Below are positions 52,087-60,714 of a DNA stretch of 64,000 nucleotides, in pieces. Within the stretch, counting starts at the first letter, position 1; the number at the start of each line of letters is the position of its first letter. Source of the DNA: Blastococcus xanthinilyticus (GTDB lineage: Bacteria > Actinomycetota > Actinomycetes > Mycobacteriales > Geodermatophilaceae). A program made the position numbers and the translations under genes. A model generated the notes under the pieces. The model searched no databases. It had not been told where the DNA came from and was given only the letters and a program-made list of their open reading frames with translations. The stretch is taken from the NCBI RefSeq assembly GCF_008124835.1, contig NZ_VNHW01000001.1:372001-436000 (forward strand), given 5' to 3'.

Positions 52087-52313
52087 CGGAGGGTGACCGA
52101 CAACACTCCCTGTTGGTTTGCTGTGAACGGTCGAATTGCGGAACACCGGACCCCGTGGCAGCCGTTGTGCAGGGCGTACCACACCGGACAGACAAGGGCG
52201 GGACCGGCCGGCGACCCCGGAGCCGTGGCCCCCGCTCCCACGCCTGGATCCGCTCCGCCGACGACGACGACCGGCGGATGCATCCGAACCGAAGGCAAGG
52301 ACGAAGACCCACC

Positions 52314-53300
52314 GTGACGCTGCTGCAGTCCTCTCCCTCCGACGCCCTGGACGTGCGCGCTCCCCGACGGGAGCCCGACACCAGCGGGCTGGTCTCCACC
52401 GACCTCGTGCGGGTCTACCTCAACACCATCGGCAAGACCGCTCTGCTCACCGCGGAGCAGGAGGTCGAGCTGGCCAAGCGGATCGAGGCCGGCCTCTACG
52501 CCGAACGGCTGCTCGGCGAGCAGCAGGGCCTGACCCCTGCCCGCAGGCGGGACTACAAGACGCTGGCCACCGACGGCAAGGCCGCGAAGGCCCACCTGCT
52601 GGAGGCCAACCTGCGCCTGGTCGTCTCCGTCGCCAAGCGCTACACCGGCCACGGCATGACGTTCCTGGACCTGATCCAGGAGGGGAACGTCGGCCTGATC
52701 CGCGCCGTCGAGAAGTTCGACTACACCAAGGGCTTCAAGTTCTCGACCTACGCCACCTGGTGGATCCGGCAGGCCATCACCCGCGCCATGGCCGACTCCG
52801 GGCGCACGATCCGGCTGCCGGTCCACCTGGCCGAGCAGGTCAACAAGGTGGTGCGGACCCGCCGGCGCATGCACCAGGAGCTCGAGCGGGAGCCCACCGC
52901 CGAGGAGCTCGGCCTGGAGCTGGACCTGCCCGAGGAGCGGATCACCGAGCTCCTCGAGTACAGCCGCGACCTGGTCAGCCTCGACCAGACCGTCGGCACC
53001 GACGAGGAGTCCCGGCTGGGTGACTTCATCGAGGACGCCGACGCCGCCGTCGCCGAGGACGCCGTCGCCTTCCAGATGATGAAGGGCGACGTCCGCACGG
53101 TCCTGTCGACCCTCGAGGACCGGGAGCGCGACGTGGTCGTGCTGCGGTTCGGCCTCGACGGCGGCCAGCCCCGGACGCTGGAGCAGATCGGCAAGCAGTT
53201 CGGTCTCTCCCGCGAGCGGGTCCGGCAGATCGAGCGCGAGACGATGGCCAAGCTGCGCGACCCGCAGCGCGCCGACGCGCTACGGGATTACCTCGCCTGA
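52314..53300 (+). CDS. sigB: Group 2 (SigB/HrdB-like) RNA polymerase sigma factor
   Basis: This 328-residue sigma-70 family protein has complete regions 1.2 to 4.2 but lacks the long N-terminal extension of SigA. Region 2 motifs are [39 protein letters not shown] and [13 protein letters not shown], and region 4.2 is [20 protein letters not shown]. Its recognition helices are nearly those of SigA, so promoter overlap is expected; group 2 factors act in stress or stationary phase. GTG start. In mycobacteria sigB sits next to ideR; here acuC and pat lie between them. Confidence 0.93.
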   Translation: MTLLQSSPSDALDVRAPRREPDTSGLVSTDLVRVYLNTIGKTALLTAEQEVELAKRIEAGLYAERLLGEQQGLTPARRRDYKTLATDGKAAKAHLLEANLRLVVSVAKRYTGHGMTFLDLIQEGNVGLIRAVEKFDYTKGFKFSTYATWWIRQAITRAMADSGRTIRLPVHLAEQVNKVVRTRRRMHQELEREPTAEELGLELDLPEERITELLEYSRDLVSLDQTVGTDEESRLGDFIEDADAAVAEDAVAFQMMKGDVRTVLSTLEDRERDVVVLRFGLDGGQPRTLEQIGKQFGLSRERVRQIERETMAKLRDPQRADALRDYLA

Positions 53301-53310
53301 GCGATGACAC

Positions 53311-53329
53311 TGTCGTCCTCCGGACGACA
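53311..53329 (+). terminator. Hairpin after the sigB-like gene
   Basis: TGTCGTCC (53311-53318) pairs with GGACGACA (53322-53329) around a three-base loop, ten bases after the stop. Confidence 0.6.
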
Positions 53330-53456
53330 CCGCATCCACGAGCCGTCCCCGGCTGCGCTGAGCGTGTCCACGGACGTCCTGCCGGGAGCCTGCGGCCCCG
53401 CGTCAGGACGCCGTTGCTCGCGGAGCGGCTCACCTCGGCGACCTGACCGCTGGTCG

Positions 53457-53491
53457 CGAGAGCCCGTCCCCGATCCGGGGCCGGGCTCTCG
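53457..53491. terminator. Strong hairpin in the sigB-pat gap
   Basis: A 10-bp stem (53457-53466 with 53482-53491) continues, after one mismatch, into CCCC/GGGG (53468-53471 with 53477-53480). It lies between convergent genes. Confidence 0.75.
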
Positions 53492-53506
53492 TCGTCATGA
53501 TGATCA

Positions 53507-53582
53507 GGTGACCTGATCGTTCGGGGTCCTGGCTCAGCACCGGTGGTGAGCCAGGACCCGTCATGGTGAGCCAGGACGGCGA
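53507..53582. repeat. Palindromic intergenic repeat, copy 2
   Basis: This copy aligns over about 76 bp with 17284-17359: the same opening GGTGACCTGATCGTTC, inverted GTCCTGGCTCA/TGAGCCAGGAC arms and a third TGAGCCAGGAC. The centre differs (GCACCGGTGG against CCGTCGACGG), yet in both copies it is largely self-complementary. It ends at the stop codon of the acetyltransferase gene. Confidence 0.85.
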
Positions 53583-56279
53583 TCAGACAGGGCTGCGCAT
53601 CCGTCTCGGTCCCGGGTCGACGCGGGCCGTGGGCGGGCCGACCAGTCCGGTGCCGCCGGCCACCACGAGGGACCGTCCCCCGTGCCACGGGTTCGGCGGG
53701 CCGACGATCACCGGCTCCAGCGTCAGCCGCAGCACCTCCGGGAGGTCGTCGGCCAGCCGGGCGACGCGCAGCACCAGGTCCTCCAGCGCGGCGAGGTCCA
53801 CCGGCTCGGACCCGCGGTAGCCGTTCAGCAGCGGGAACGCCCGCGGTGAGCGCACCAGCTCGGCGGCGTCCAGGTCGGTGAGCGGCAGGGTCCGGTACGC
53901 CCGGTCGCCGAGCAGGTCGGTGGCCACTCCCCCGAGGCCGAAGCTGACCAGGGCGCCGAACGAGGGGTCATCGACGATTTCCACCACCGCGGCCACGCCC
54001 GGGGCGGCCATCTCCTGCACGATCACCGGGTCGCCCGACGGGATGGCGGCGAAGGCGGCGCGCACCGCGTCGGCGTCGGGCAGGTCCAGCCGCACGCCGC
54101 CCAGGTCGGAGCGGTGCCGGAGCCAGGGCGCCGTCGACTTGAGCACCACGGGGTAGCCGACCGCGTCGGCGGCGGCCACCGCCGCATCGGCGTCGGCGAC
54201 CGTCCGGGTGCCCAGCAGCGGCACGCCGTAGGCGCCCAGCAGCCCGATCAGCTCGTCGTCGGTGAGTTCCCTGCCGCCGGGCGCCTCGGCGAGCGCGCCG
54301 TGCACGATCCGCTGCGCGGCGGCCTCGTCGACGTCGGGCAGCTCCGGCACCTCACCGACCGGCCGGCGGCGCCAGCTGGCGTACTCGCAGGCCTTCGCCA
54401 GCGCGATCACTGCCCGCTCGGGCGTGCTGTACGAGGGCACCGAGCCGCGCAGCGGCATGCCGTCCTCGTCGCACACGGCGAGCTCGGGCGGGATGCCCTC
54501 GGTCGAGAGGAAGCTCGCGACGATCGGCTTGCCCGAGCTCGTCGACACCTCCCGCAGCGCCGGTCCGTACTCGTGCGAACCGGCCATCAGCGGCGGCAGG
54601 AAGACCGCCACGACGGCGTCCACGCCGTCGTCGTCGACCGCCGCCTGCAGCGCCGCGCGGAACTCCTCCGGGCTGCCCTGGACCCCGATGTCCACCGGCG
54701 CCTCGTGCGACAGCTCCAGCCCCTCCTCAAGGACGGCGTCGGCGACGAGTACCCCGATGGCCGTCGAGTTGCCCACGATCGCCACCCGGTCGCCGGCCGG
54801 CAGCGGCTGGTGGGCCAGCAGGGTGCCGACGTCGAACAGCTGGGCGACGGTCTCCACCCGGATGACGCCGGCGGAGGCGAACAGCGCTGCGACCGACTGC
54901 TCCGGCACGGCCACCGAGGTGCCGGCCAGCCCGGGGGTCACCCCGACGTGCCGGCCGCTCTTCACCGCCACCACGGGCTTGGTGCGCCCCACCGTGCGGG
55001 CCAGCCGGGCGAACTTGCGCGGGTTGCCGAAGCTCTCCAGGTGCAGCAGCACCACCTCGGTGCCCGGGTCGGTGGCCCAGTACTGCAGCAGGTCGTTGCC
55101 GCTGACGTCGGCCCGGTTCCCGGCGGAGACGAACGTCGACAGGCCGATGCCGCGGCTGCGGGCCCGCTCCAGCAGGGCGACGCCGAGCGCGCCGGACTGG
55201 GCGAAGAAGCCGACCCGGCCGCGGCCGGGGACCATCGGGGCGAGGCTGGCGTTGAGCCGCACCTCGGGGTCGGTGTTGACGATGCCCAGGCAGTTCGGCC
55301 CGACGACCCGCATGCCCGACGCCCGGGCGGACGCCACCAGCTCGCGCTCGGCGGCGCGCCCCTCGGGACCGGACTCGCCGAAACCGCCGGAGATGACCAC
55401 CAGCCCGCGGACCCGCTTGCGGCGGCAGGCCTCGACCACCCCGGCGACCTCGTCGGCCGGGACCGCCAGCACCGCGAGGTCGACGTCGTCGGGGATGGAC
55501 TCGATGTCGGCGTAGGCGGGAACTCCCCGCACGTGTCGCGCCCCGGGGTTCACCGGGTAGACCGGCCCGGCGAAGCCGTAGTCCAGCAGGTGCCGCAGGA
55601 CCGCGTTGCCGACCTTGCCGGCGTCGTTGCTGGCGCCGACCACGGCCACCGACGAGGGGGTCAGCAGCCGCGCGATCGACCGCGACTCGCTGCGCTGCTC
55701 GCGCTCGTAGGCGACGGCGAGGGCGTCCTCGGTCTGCTCGATCGGGAACGTGAGGTGGACGACGCCGTCCTCGTAGGAGCGCTCGGCCTTGTACCCGGCG
55801 TCGCGGAAGACCCGCACCATCTTGCTGTTCTGCGCCAGGACCTCGGCGACGAAGCGGGTGATGCCGCGTTCCCGGCCGGCGGCGGCCAGGTGCTCGAGGA
55901 GGACCGAGCCCAGGCCCCGGCCCTGGTGGGCGTCCTCCACGAGGAACGCCACCTCGGCGTCGTCGGTGCCGGGGTACCGGTCGTAGCGGCCCACGGCGAC
56001 GATCTGCTCGCCCAGCAGCACGACGAAGGCCACCCGGTCGACGTGGTCGACGTGGGTGAACCGGTGCAGGTCGCGGTCCGAGAGCCGCTTCATCGGCCCG
56101 AAGAAGCGGTAGTAGCGGGTCTGGTCGCTGCTGCGCTCCATCAGGCCGTTGAGGCCCTCGGCGTCCTCCGGGCAGATCGGCCGCAGGTGCACCGTCCCGC
56201 CGTCGGCGGCGACGATGTCGGCCTCCCAGCCCGGCGGCGGGGTCGGGTTCTCCTCCTGGACGGGGGTCTGCTCAGTCAC
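53583..56279 (-). CDS. Protein acetyltransferase Pat-like: N-terminal GNAT fused to acyl-CoA synthetase (NDP-forming)-like domains
   Basis: This 898-residue protein has a GNAT domain at about 20-185 (acetyl-CoA motif DAHQGRGLGSVLLEHL), a CoA-binding/succinyl-CoA-synthetase-like part at about 200-660 (SVAVVGASNDAGKVGNAVLR, VGPNCLGIVN, GFFAQSGALGVALL) and a C-terminal ATP-grasp domain at about 675-880. Related enzymes acetylate lysines of acetyl-CoA synthetase. The phosphohistidine loop of true synthetases (SHTG) is replaced here: the segment after VVAVKSGR has Thr454 where His is expected. The synthetase part is therefore probably regulatory. The GTG start lies eight bases inside acuC, giving coupled synthesis with the deacetylase. 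Confidence 0.87.
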   Translation of the reverse strand: MTEQTPVQEENPTPPPGWEADIVAADGGTVHLRPICPEDAEGLNGLMERSSDQTRYYRFFGPMKRLSDRDLHRFTHVDHVDRVAFVVLLGEQIVAVGRYDRYPGTDDAEVAFLVEDAHQGRGLGSVLLEHLAAAGRERGITRFVAEVLAQNSKMVRVFRDAGYKAERSYEDGVVHLTFPIEQTEDALAVAYEREQRSESRSIARLLTPSSVAVVGASNDAGKVGNAVLRHLLDYGFAGPVYPVNPGARHVRGVPAYADIESIPDDVDLAVLAVPADEVAGVVEACRRKRVRGLVVISGGFGESGPEGRAAERELVASARASGMRVVGPNCLGIVNTDPEVRLNASLAPMVPGRGRVGFFAQSGALGVALLERARSRGIGLSTFVSAGNRADVSGNDLLQYWATDPGTEVVLLHLESFGNPRKFARLARTVGRTKPVVAVKSGRHVGVTPGLAGTSVAVPEQSVAALFASAGVIRVETVAQLFDVGTLLAHQPLPAGDRVAIVGNSTAIGVLVADAVLEEGLELSHEAPVDIGVQGSPEEFRAALQAAVDDDGVDAVVAVFLPPLMAGSHEYGPALREVSTSSGKPIVASFLSTEGIPPELAVCDEDGMPLRGSVPSYSTPERAVIALAKACEYASWRRRPVGEVPELPDVDEAAAQRIVHGALAEAPGGRELTDDELIGLLGAYGVPLLGTRTVADADAAVAAADAVGYPVVLKSTAPWLRHRSDLGGVRLDLPDADAVRAAFAAIPSGDPVIVQEMAAPGVAAVVEIVDDPSFGALVSFGLGGVATDLLGDRAYRTLPLTDLDAAELVRSPRAFPLLNGYRGSEPVDLAALEDLVLRVARLADDLPEVLRLTLEPVIVGPPNPWHGGRSLVVAGGTGLVGPPTARVDPGPRRMRSPV

Positions 56280-57453
56280 GGGGGTCGTCCGGGTCGAGGC
56301 CGAAGTAGGGGAAGCTGGCGCGTCGGGTGCGCATGATCGCCCGGTCCACGCGGGACTCGGTGAAGGTGTCCCACCGCGAGAAGCCGGTGTAGCCGCCCTC
56401 GGTCATGTGCGTGGGCGGGCGGGCCCGCAGCCCCCGGCGCAGGACGTCCTCGCGCCAGGACTCCGGGATCTCCGTGGCCGGGTCCAGCGGGGAGCCGCTC
56501 ACCTCGGCGATCAGGTGCGTCCACGCCCGCGGCACGCAGCGGACCAGCCCGTAGCCGCCACCGCCCAGCGCGATCCACCGGCCGTCGCAGAGCTGGTGGG
56601 CGAGCTCGTGCATGGCCTTGTAACTGGCCCGCTGCCCGTCGACGGTGAGCGCGAGGTCGGCGAGCGGGTCCTCGTGGTGGGCGTCGCAGCCGCACTGGGT
56701 GACGATGATCTGCGGCTGGAAGGCCCTCAGGACGCTGGGGACGACGGCGGTGAAGGCGCGCAGCCAGGAGGAGTCGTCCGTCCCGTTGGGCAGGGCCAGG
56801 TTGACCGCGCTGCCCAGCGCCTTGTCCGGGTCCCCCGTCTCCTCGGGGTAGCCGGTGCCGGGGAACAGGGTCAGCGGGGTCTGGTGGATGCTGACGGTCA
56901 GCACCCGGGGGTCCTCGTAGAACGCGGCCTGCACGCCGTCCCCGTGGTGGACGTCGAGGTCGACGTAGGCGATCCGCTCGTAGCCTTGCTCCAGCAGCCA
57001 GGCGATGGCGACCGCGCCGTCGTTGAAGACGCAGAACCCCGAGGCCCGGTCGCGCATGGCGTGGTGCAGCCCGCCGGAGATGTTCACCGCGTGCTGCGCG
57101 GCACCGCTGTGCACCTGCTGCGCGGCGAGCACGCTGCCGCCGGTGATCAGGGCCGCGGCGTCGTACATGTCCGGGAAGATCGGGTTGTCGGGGGTGCCCA
57201 TCCCGTGGCCGATGTCGGGCACCACCGGCGCCTGCCGGACGGCCTCGAGGTACAGCGGGTCGTGCACCAGGGTGAGCAGGTCCTCCCCCGCCGGAGTCGG
57301 CGCGAGCACCCGCAGCCGGTCGCTGCGCAGGACGCCGAGGCCATCGGCCAGGCGCATGGTCAGGTCCAGCCGCACCGGGTGCAGCGGGTGGTCCCCGCCC
57401 ATCGTGTAGCCGAGCAACGCGTCGTCCCAGACGACGGCCACCGAGTCGCTCAT
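56272..57453 (-). CDS. acuC: Acetoin utilization protein AcuC, lysine deacetylase
   Basis: This 393-residue zinc hydrolase belongs to the class I histone-deacetylase family. Active-site motifs are ISGGLHHAMRDRASGFCVFN (His-His pair), YVDLDVHHGDGVQAAFY (metal ligands), QCGCDAHHEDPLADL and GGGGYGLVRCVPRAW. In Bacillus, AcuC removes the acetyl group that inactivates acetyl-CoA synthetase. Here it overlaps the acetyltransferase gene by eight bases, so writer and eraser are made together. The ATG has GGGGAGGG upstream. Confidence 0.93.
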   Translation of the reverse strand: MSDSVAVVWDDALLGYTMGGDHPLHPVRLDLTMRLADGLGVLRSDRLRVLAPTPAGEDLLTLVHDPLYLEAVRQAPVVPDIGHGMGTPDNPIFPDMYDAAALITGGSVLAAQQVHSGAAQHAVNISGGLHHAMRDRASGFCVFNDGAVAIAWLLEQGYERIAYVDLDVHHGDGVQAAFYEDPRVLTVSIHQTPLTLFPGTGYPEETGDPDKALGSAVNLALPNGTDDSSWLRAFTAVVPSVLRAFQPQIIVTQCGCDAHHEDPLADLALTVDGQRASYKAMHELAHQLCDGRWIALGGGGYGLVRCVPRAWTHLIAEVSGSPLDPATEIPESWREDVLRRGLRARPPTHMTEGGYTGFSRWDTFTESRVDRAIMRTRRASFPYFGLDPDDPRD

Positions 57454-57588
57454 CGGCCCTCCCCCTGCCGGCGCCCGGTCCGGGTGGGCCGGGTGCGCCT
57501 GCTCCCGCCGGACGCTACCGGGTGGGCCGCCTGCGGGTACGCCGCCGAGACCACCCGCGGGATCACCGCTCCGGGTCCCGCCGCCCCG

Positions 57589-57594
57589 TAGACT
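57589..57594 (+). promoter_or_regulatory. Probable -10 element of ideR
   Basis: TAGACT lies 24 bp before the GTG at 57619, with a short leader that carries GGAGGAG. No clear -35 element is visible. Confidence 0.35.
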
Positions 57595-57618
57595 GGCCTC
57601 CGACCCGGAGGAGTACCT

Positions 57619-58344
57619 GTGAACGACCTGATCGACACCACGGAGATGTACCTCCGCACCATCTTCGAGCTGGAGGAGGAGGGCATCGTCCCCCTCCGCG
57701 CCCGGATCGCCGAGCGCCTCCACCAGAGCGGCCCCACGGTGAGCCAGACCGTCGCCCGGATGGAGCGCGACGGCCTGCTCACCGTCGAGGGCGACCGGCA
57801 CCTGCAGCTCTCCGACGAGGGGCGCGCCCTGGCGACCGCGGTGATGCGCAAGCACCGGCTGGCCGAGTGCCTGCTCGTCGACGTCATCGGCCTGGACTAC
57901 GCCGACGTGCACGAGGAGGCCTGCCGCTGGGAGCACGTGATGAGCGAGGCGGTCGAGCGCCGCCTGCTCTCGCTGCTGGGCAACCCGACGGTCTCCCCCT
58001 TCGGCAACCCGATCCCGGGGCTCGAGGCGCTGCGTGGCGACGAGCCCGTCGGCGGGGAGACCTCCGCGGTGCTCGACTCGCTGACGCTGCTGTCCACCAC
58101 CGCCACCGCCGAGGGCCGGCCGGTCGTCGTCCGCCGGATCAGCGAGCAGCTGCAGGAGAACGCGCCGCTGCTCCGCGCGCTGGCCGAGCACGGGGTCCGC
58201 GCGGGCGTCACGATGACCGCCCAGCTGGTCGACGGCTCGGTGAGCCTGGACGGCTACGTGCTCCCCGCGGGGGTCGCCCAGCACATGTTCGTCAGCGCCG
58301 TCGACGAGGAGCTCACCCCGCTGGAAGCGGCCCCGCTGCTCTGA
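57619..58344 (+). CDS. ideR: Iron-dependent repressor IdeR (DtxR family)
   Basis: This 241-residue metalloregulator has an N-terminal winged helix (SGPTVSQTVARMERDGLL), a dimerisation domain and a C-terminal SH3-like domain (about 160-235). All metal ligands sit at canonical DtxR/IdeR numbers: M10, C102, E105 and H106 for the primary site, and H79, E83 and H98 for the ancillary site. With Fe(II) bound it should repress iron uptake genes; the box at 43077-43100 is a likely target. GTG start with GGAGGAG seven bases upstream. Confidence 0.95.
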   Translation: MNDLIDTTEMYLRTIFELEEEGIVPLRARIAERLHQSGPTVSQTVARMERDGLLTVEGDRHLQLSDEGRALATAVMRKHRLAECLLVDVIGLDYADVHEEACRWEHVMSEAVERRLLSLLGNPTVSPFGNPIPGLEALRGDEPVGGETSAVLDSLTLLSTTATAEGRPVVVRRISEQLQENAPLLRALAEHGVRAGVTMTAQLVDGSVSLDGYVLPAGVAQHMFVSAVDEELTPLEAAPLL

Positions 58345-58439
58345 TCGGCCGACGGAGCCGCGGACGGCCACCGCGGGCGCGCCGGGGCCACCCGCTCACT
58401 ACGGTGAGGCGGTCCCTGCCGTTCCGAGGAAGGCCACCG

Positions 58440-60518
58440 GTGAGCTCCTCCGCTCCTCCCCCCGCCGACCCGATCGCCGAGCCGGCGCCCACGCCGTTCC
58501 ACCGGCTGTCGGACTTCGTCGCGCTGCCCCGCATCGGCGGGCTGGCGCTGTCGGCCGACGGGTCGCGGCTGGCCGTGTCGCTGCAGACGCTCGACGCCGA
58601 GCGGAAGAAGTGGCAGTCGGCGATCTGGGAGCTGGACCCGGAGGGCACGCGCCCGGCCCGCCGGCTGACCCGGAGCGCCCCCGGGGAGAGCGCGCCCCGG
58701 TGGGCGCCCGACGGCTCGCTGCTGTTCACCTCCGCCCGGCCGGACCCGGACGCGGCGGCCGAGGACGAGCCGCGGCCGGCCCTGTGGAGCCTGCCTCCGG
58801 GTGGCGGTGAGGCCCGCCCGGTGCTCAGCCGGCCCGGCGGGATCTCCTCCTTCACCGTGGCCGCGGCGAGCGGCGACGTGGTGGTCGTCGCCGGGACGAT
58901 GCCCGGCGGCTCGGACCCCGACGCCGACCAGGAGCTGCGCAAGCGCCGCAAGGACGCCGGGGTCTCGGCGATCCTGCACGAGGACTACCCGGTGCGGTAC
59001 TGGGACCACGACCTCGGACCGGCGGCTCCGCACCTGTTCTGGGCCGGCCGGCCGAGCGCCGACGAGGAACCGGTCGGGGGGACGCCGGCCGTCCTCCGCG
59101 ACCTCACCCCGGAGGCGCTGCCGCCCACGGGCGCCGGCGACGACATCGCCCTGTCCCCCGACGGGCGCTCCCTGGTGCGCACCGAGGAGGTGCCCGACGG
59201 GCCCGCCGGCCGGCGCAGCCGGCTGGTGCTCACCGACACGGCCGACGGCGGGACGCGGGTGCTCGTCGACGATCCGCTGGCCGACATCCACTCCGCCGCG
59301 TTCTCCCCCGACGGCAGCCAGGTGGTGTGCGTGCGGGAGGCGATGTCCAGCTACGCCGAGCCGCCGGACTACACGCTGCTGCTGGTGGACGTCGCCGAGA
59401 GCGGCGCCCGGGAGCTGACCGCCGGCTTCGACCGGTGGCCGAGCGCACCGCAGTTCGCCGCCGCCGGCGACGCCGTCTACTTCCTCGCCGACGAGGACGG
59501 CCGGCACTGCGTCTTCCGGGTGGACCTCGACGGCGGCGAGCCGGTCCGGCTGACCGGCGACGGCGCGTACAGCGATCTCCAGGTGGCCCGCGACGGCGGC
59601 GCCCTGTACGCCCTGCGCTCGGCCTACGACTCCCCGCCGCTGCCCGTCCGGCTGGATCCGGCGGCACCGCTCCAGGACCCCGAGCCGCTGCCCGGCCCGG
59701 CGGCGGTGGACCGCCTGCCCGGAACCCTGCAGGAGTTGCACGCGACCGCCGTCGACGGCACCCGGGTGCAGTCCTGGCTGGTCCTGCCCGAGGGCGCCTC
59801 GGCGGAGCGGCCGGCGCCGCTGGTGCTCTGGGTGCACGGCGGGCCCCTCATGAGCTGGAACTCCTGGTCGTGGCGCTGGTGCCCGTGGGTGCTGGCCGCG
59901 CAGGGTTACGCGGTGCTCCTGCCCAACCCAGCGCTGTCGCAGGGCTTCGGGCAGGAGTTCGTCCGCCGCGGCTGGGGCGAGTGGGGCGACGCGCCCTACA
60001 CCGACCTCATGGCTGCGGTCGACGCGGCCGAGCAGCGACCGGACATCGACGCCACCCGCACGGCGGCCATGGGCGGTTCCTTCGGCGGCTACATGGCCAA
60101 CTGGATCGCCACGCAGACCGACCGGTTCGCCGCCATCGTCACCCACGCCAGCCTGTGGAACCTTGAGGCGTTCACCGGCACCACCGACGCGGCGTACTAC
60201 TGGGAGAAGGAGTGGGGCGACCCGTTCACCGAGCCCCGCCGCTACGAGCAGCACTCCCCGCACCGCTACGTCGACCAGATCCGGACCCCGATGCTGGTCA
60301 TCCACGGTGACAAGGACTACCGGGTGCCGATCGGCGAGGCGCTGGCCCTCTGGTACGGGCTGCGCAAGCGCGGCGTCCCGGCGAAGTTCCTGTACTTCCC
60401 CGACGAGAACCACTGGGTCTTCACGCCCGGGAACTCGCAGGTCTGGTACGAGACCGTGCTCGCCTTCCTGGCCGAGCACGTGCTGGACGAGGACTGGGAG
60501 CGGCCCGCGCTGCTGTAG
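58440..60518 (+). CDS. S9 family prolyl oligopeptidase/acylaminoacyl-peptidase
   Basis: This 692-residue serine peptidase has an N-terminal beta-propeller (about 20-420, with repeats such as LALSADGSRLAVS, IALSPDGRSLV and AAFSPDGSQVVCV) and a C-terminal alpha/beta-hydrolase domain. The catalytic triad is S547 (GGSFGGYMANW), D626 (HGDKDYRVP) and H658 (DENHWV). The oxyanion motif WVHGGPLMSWN is present. No signal peptide is seen, so it should degrade oligopeptides in the cytosol. GTG start with AGGAAGG upstream. Confidence 0.92.
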   Translation: MSSSAPPPADPIAEPAPTPFHRLSDFVALPRIGGLALSADGSRLAVSLQTLDAERKKWQSAIWELDPEGTRPARRLTRSAPGESAPRWAPDGSLLFTSARPDPDAAAEDEPRPALWSLPPGGGEARPVLSRPGGISSFTVAAASGDVVVVAGTMPGGSDPDADQELRKRRKDAGVSAILHEDYPVRYWDHDLGPAAPHLFWAGRPSADEEPVGGTPAVLRDLTPEALPPTGAGDDIALSPDGRSLVRTEEVPDGPAGRRSRLVLTDTADGGTRVLVDDPLADIHSAAFSPDGSQVVCVREAMSSYAEPPDYTLLLVDVAESGARELTAGFDRWPSAPQFAAAGDAVYFLADEDGRHCVFRVDLDGGEPVRLTGDGAYSDLQVARDGGALYALRSAYDSPPLPVRLDPAAPLQDPEPLPGPAAVDRLPGTLQELHATAVDGTRVQSWLVLPEGASAERPAPLVLWVHGGPLMSWNSWSWRWCPWVLAAQGYAVLLPNPALSQGFGQEFVRRGWGEWGDAPYTDLMAAVDAAEQRPDIDATRTAAMGGSFGGYMANWIATQTDRFAAIVTHASLWNLEAFTGTTDAAYYWEKEWGDPFTEPRRYEQHSPHRYVDQIRTPMLVIHGDKDYRVPIGEALALWYGLRKRGVPAKFLYFPDENHWVFTPGNSQVWYETVLAFLAEHVLDEDWERPALL

Positions 60519-60714
60519 CGCCGACGGTGGGGACGGCAGGCGGCGCGGGCGGGCCGCACCGAGGTGACGCGAGAGGTGCGGGTGGCGGCCGGCGGCTGCG
60601 GTGGCTAACGTGCCGTGCGTCACATCGGCCCGCTCGCGGCCGACAGGGACCCGATCCGAGTCCCTCACGCGTTCACCGCGGGACCGATCGCCATCCCTGA
60701 CGGGAGACCCCGGT

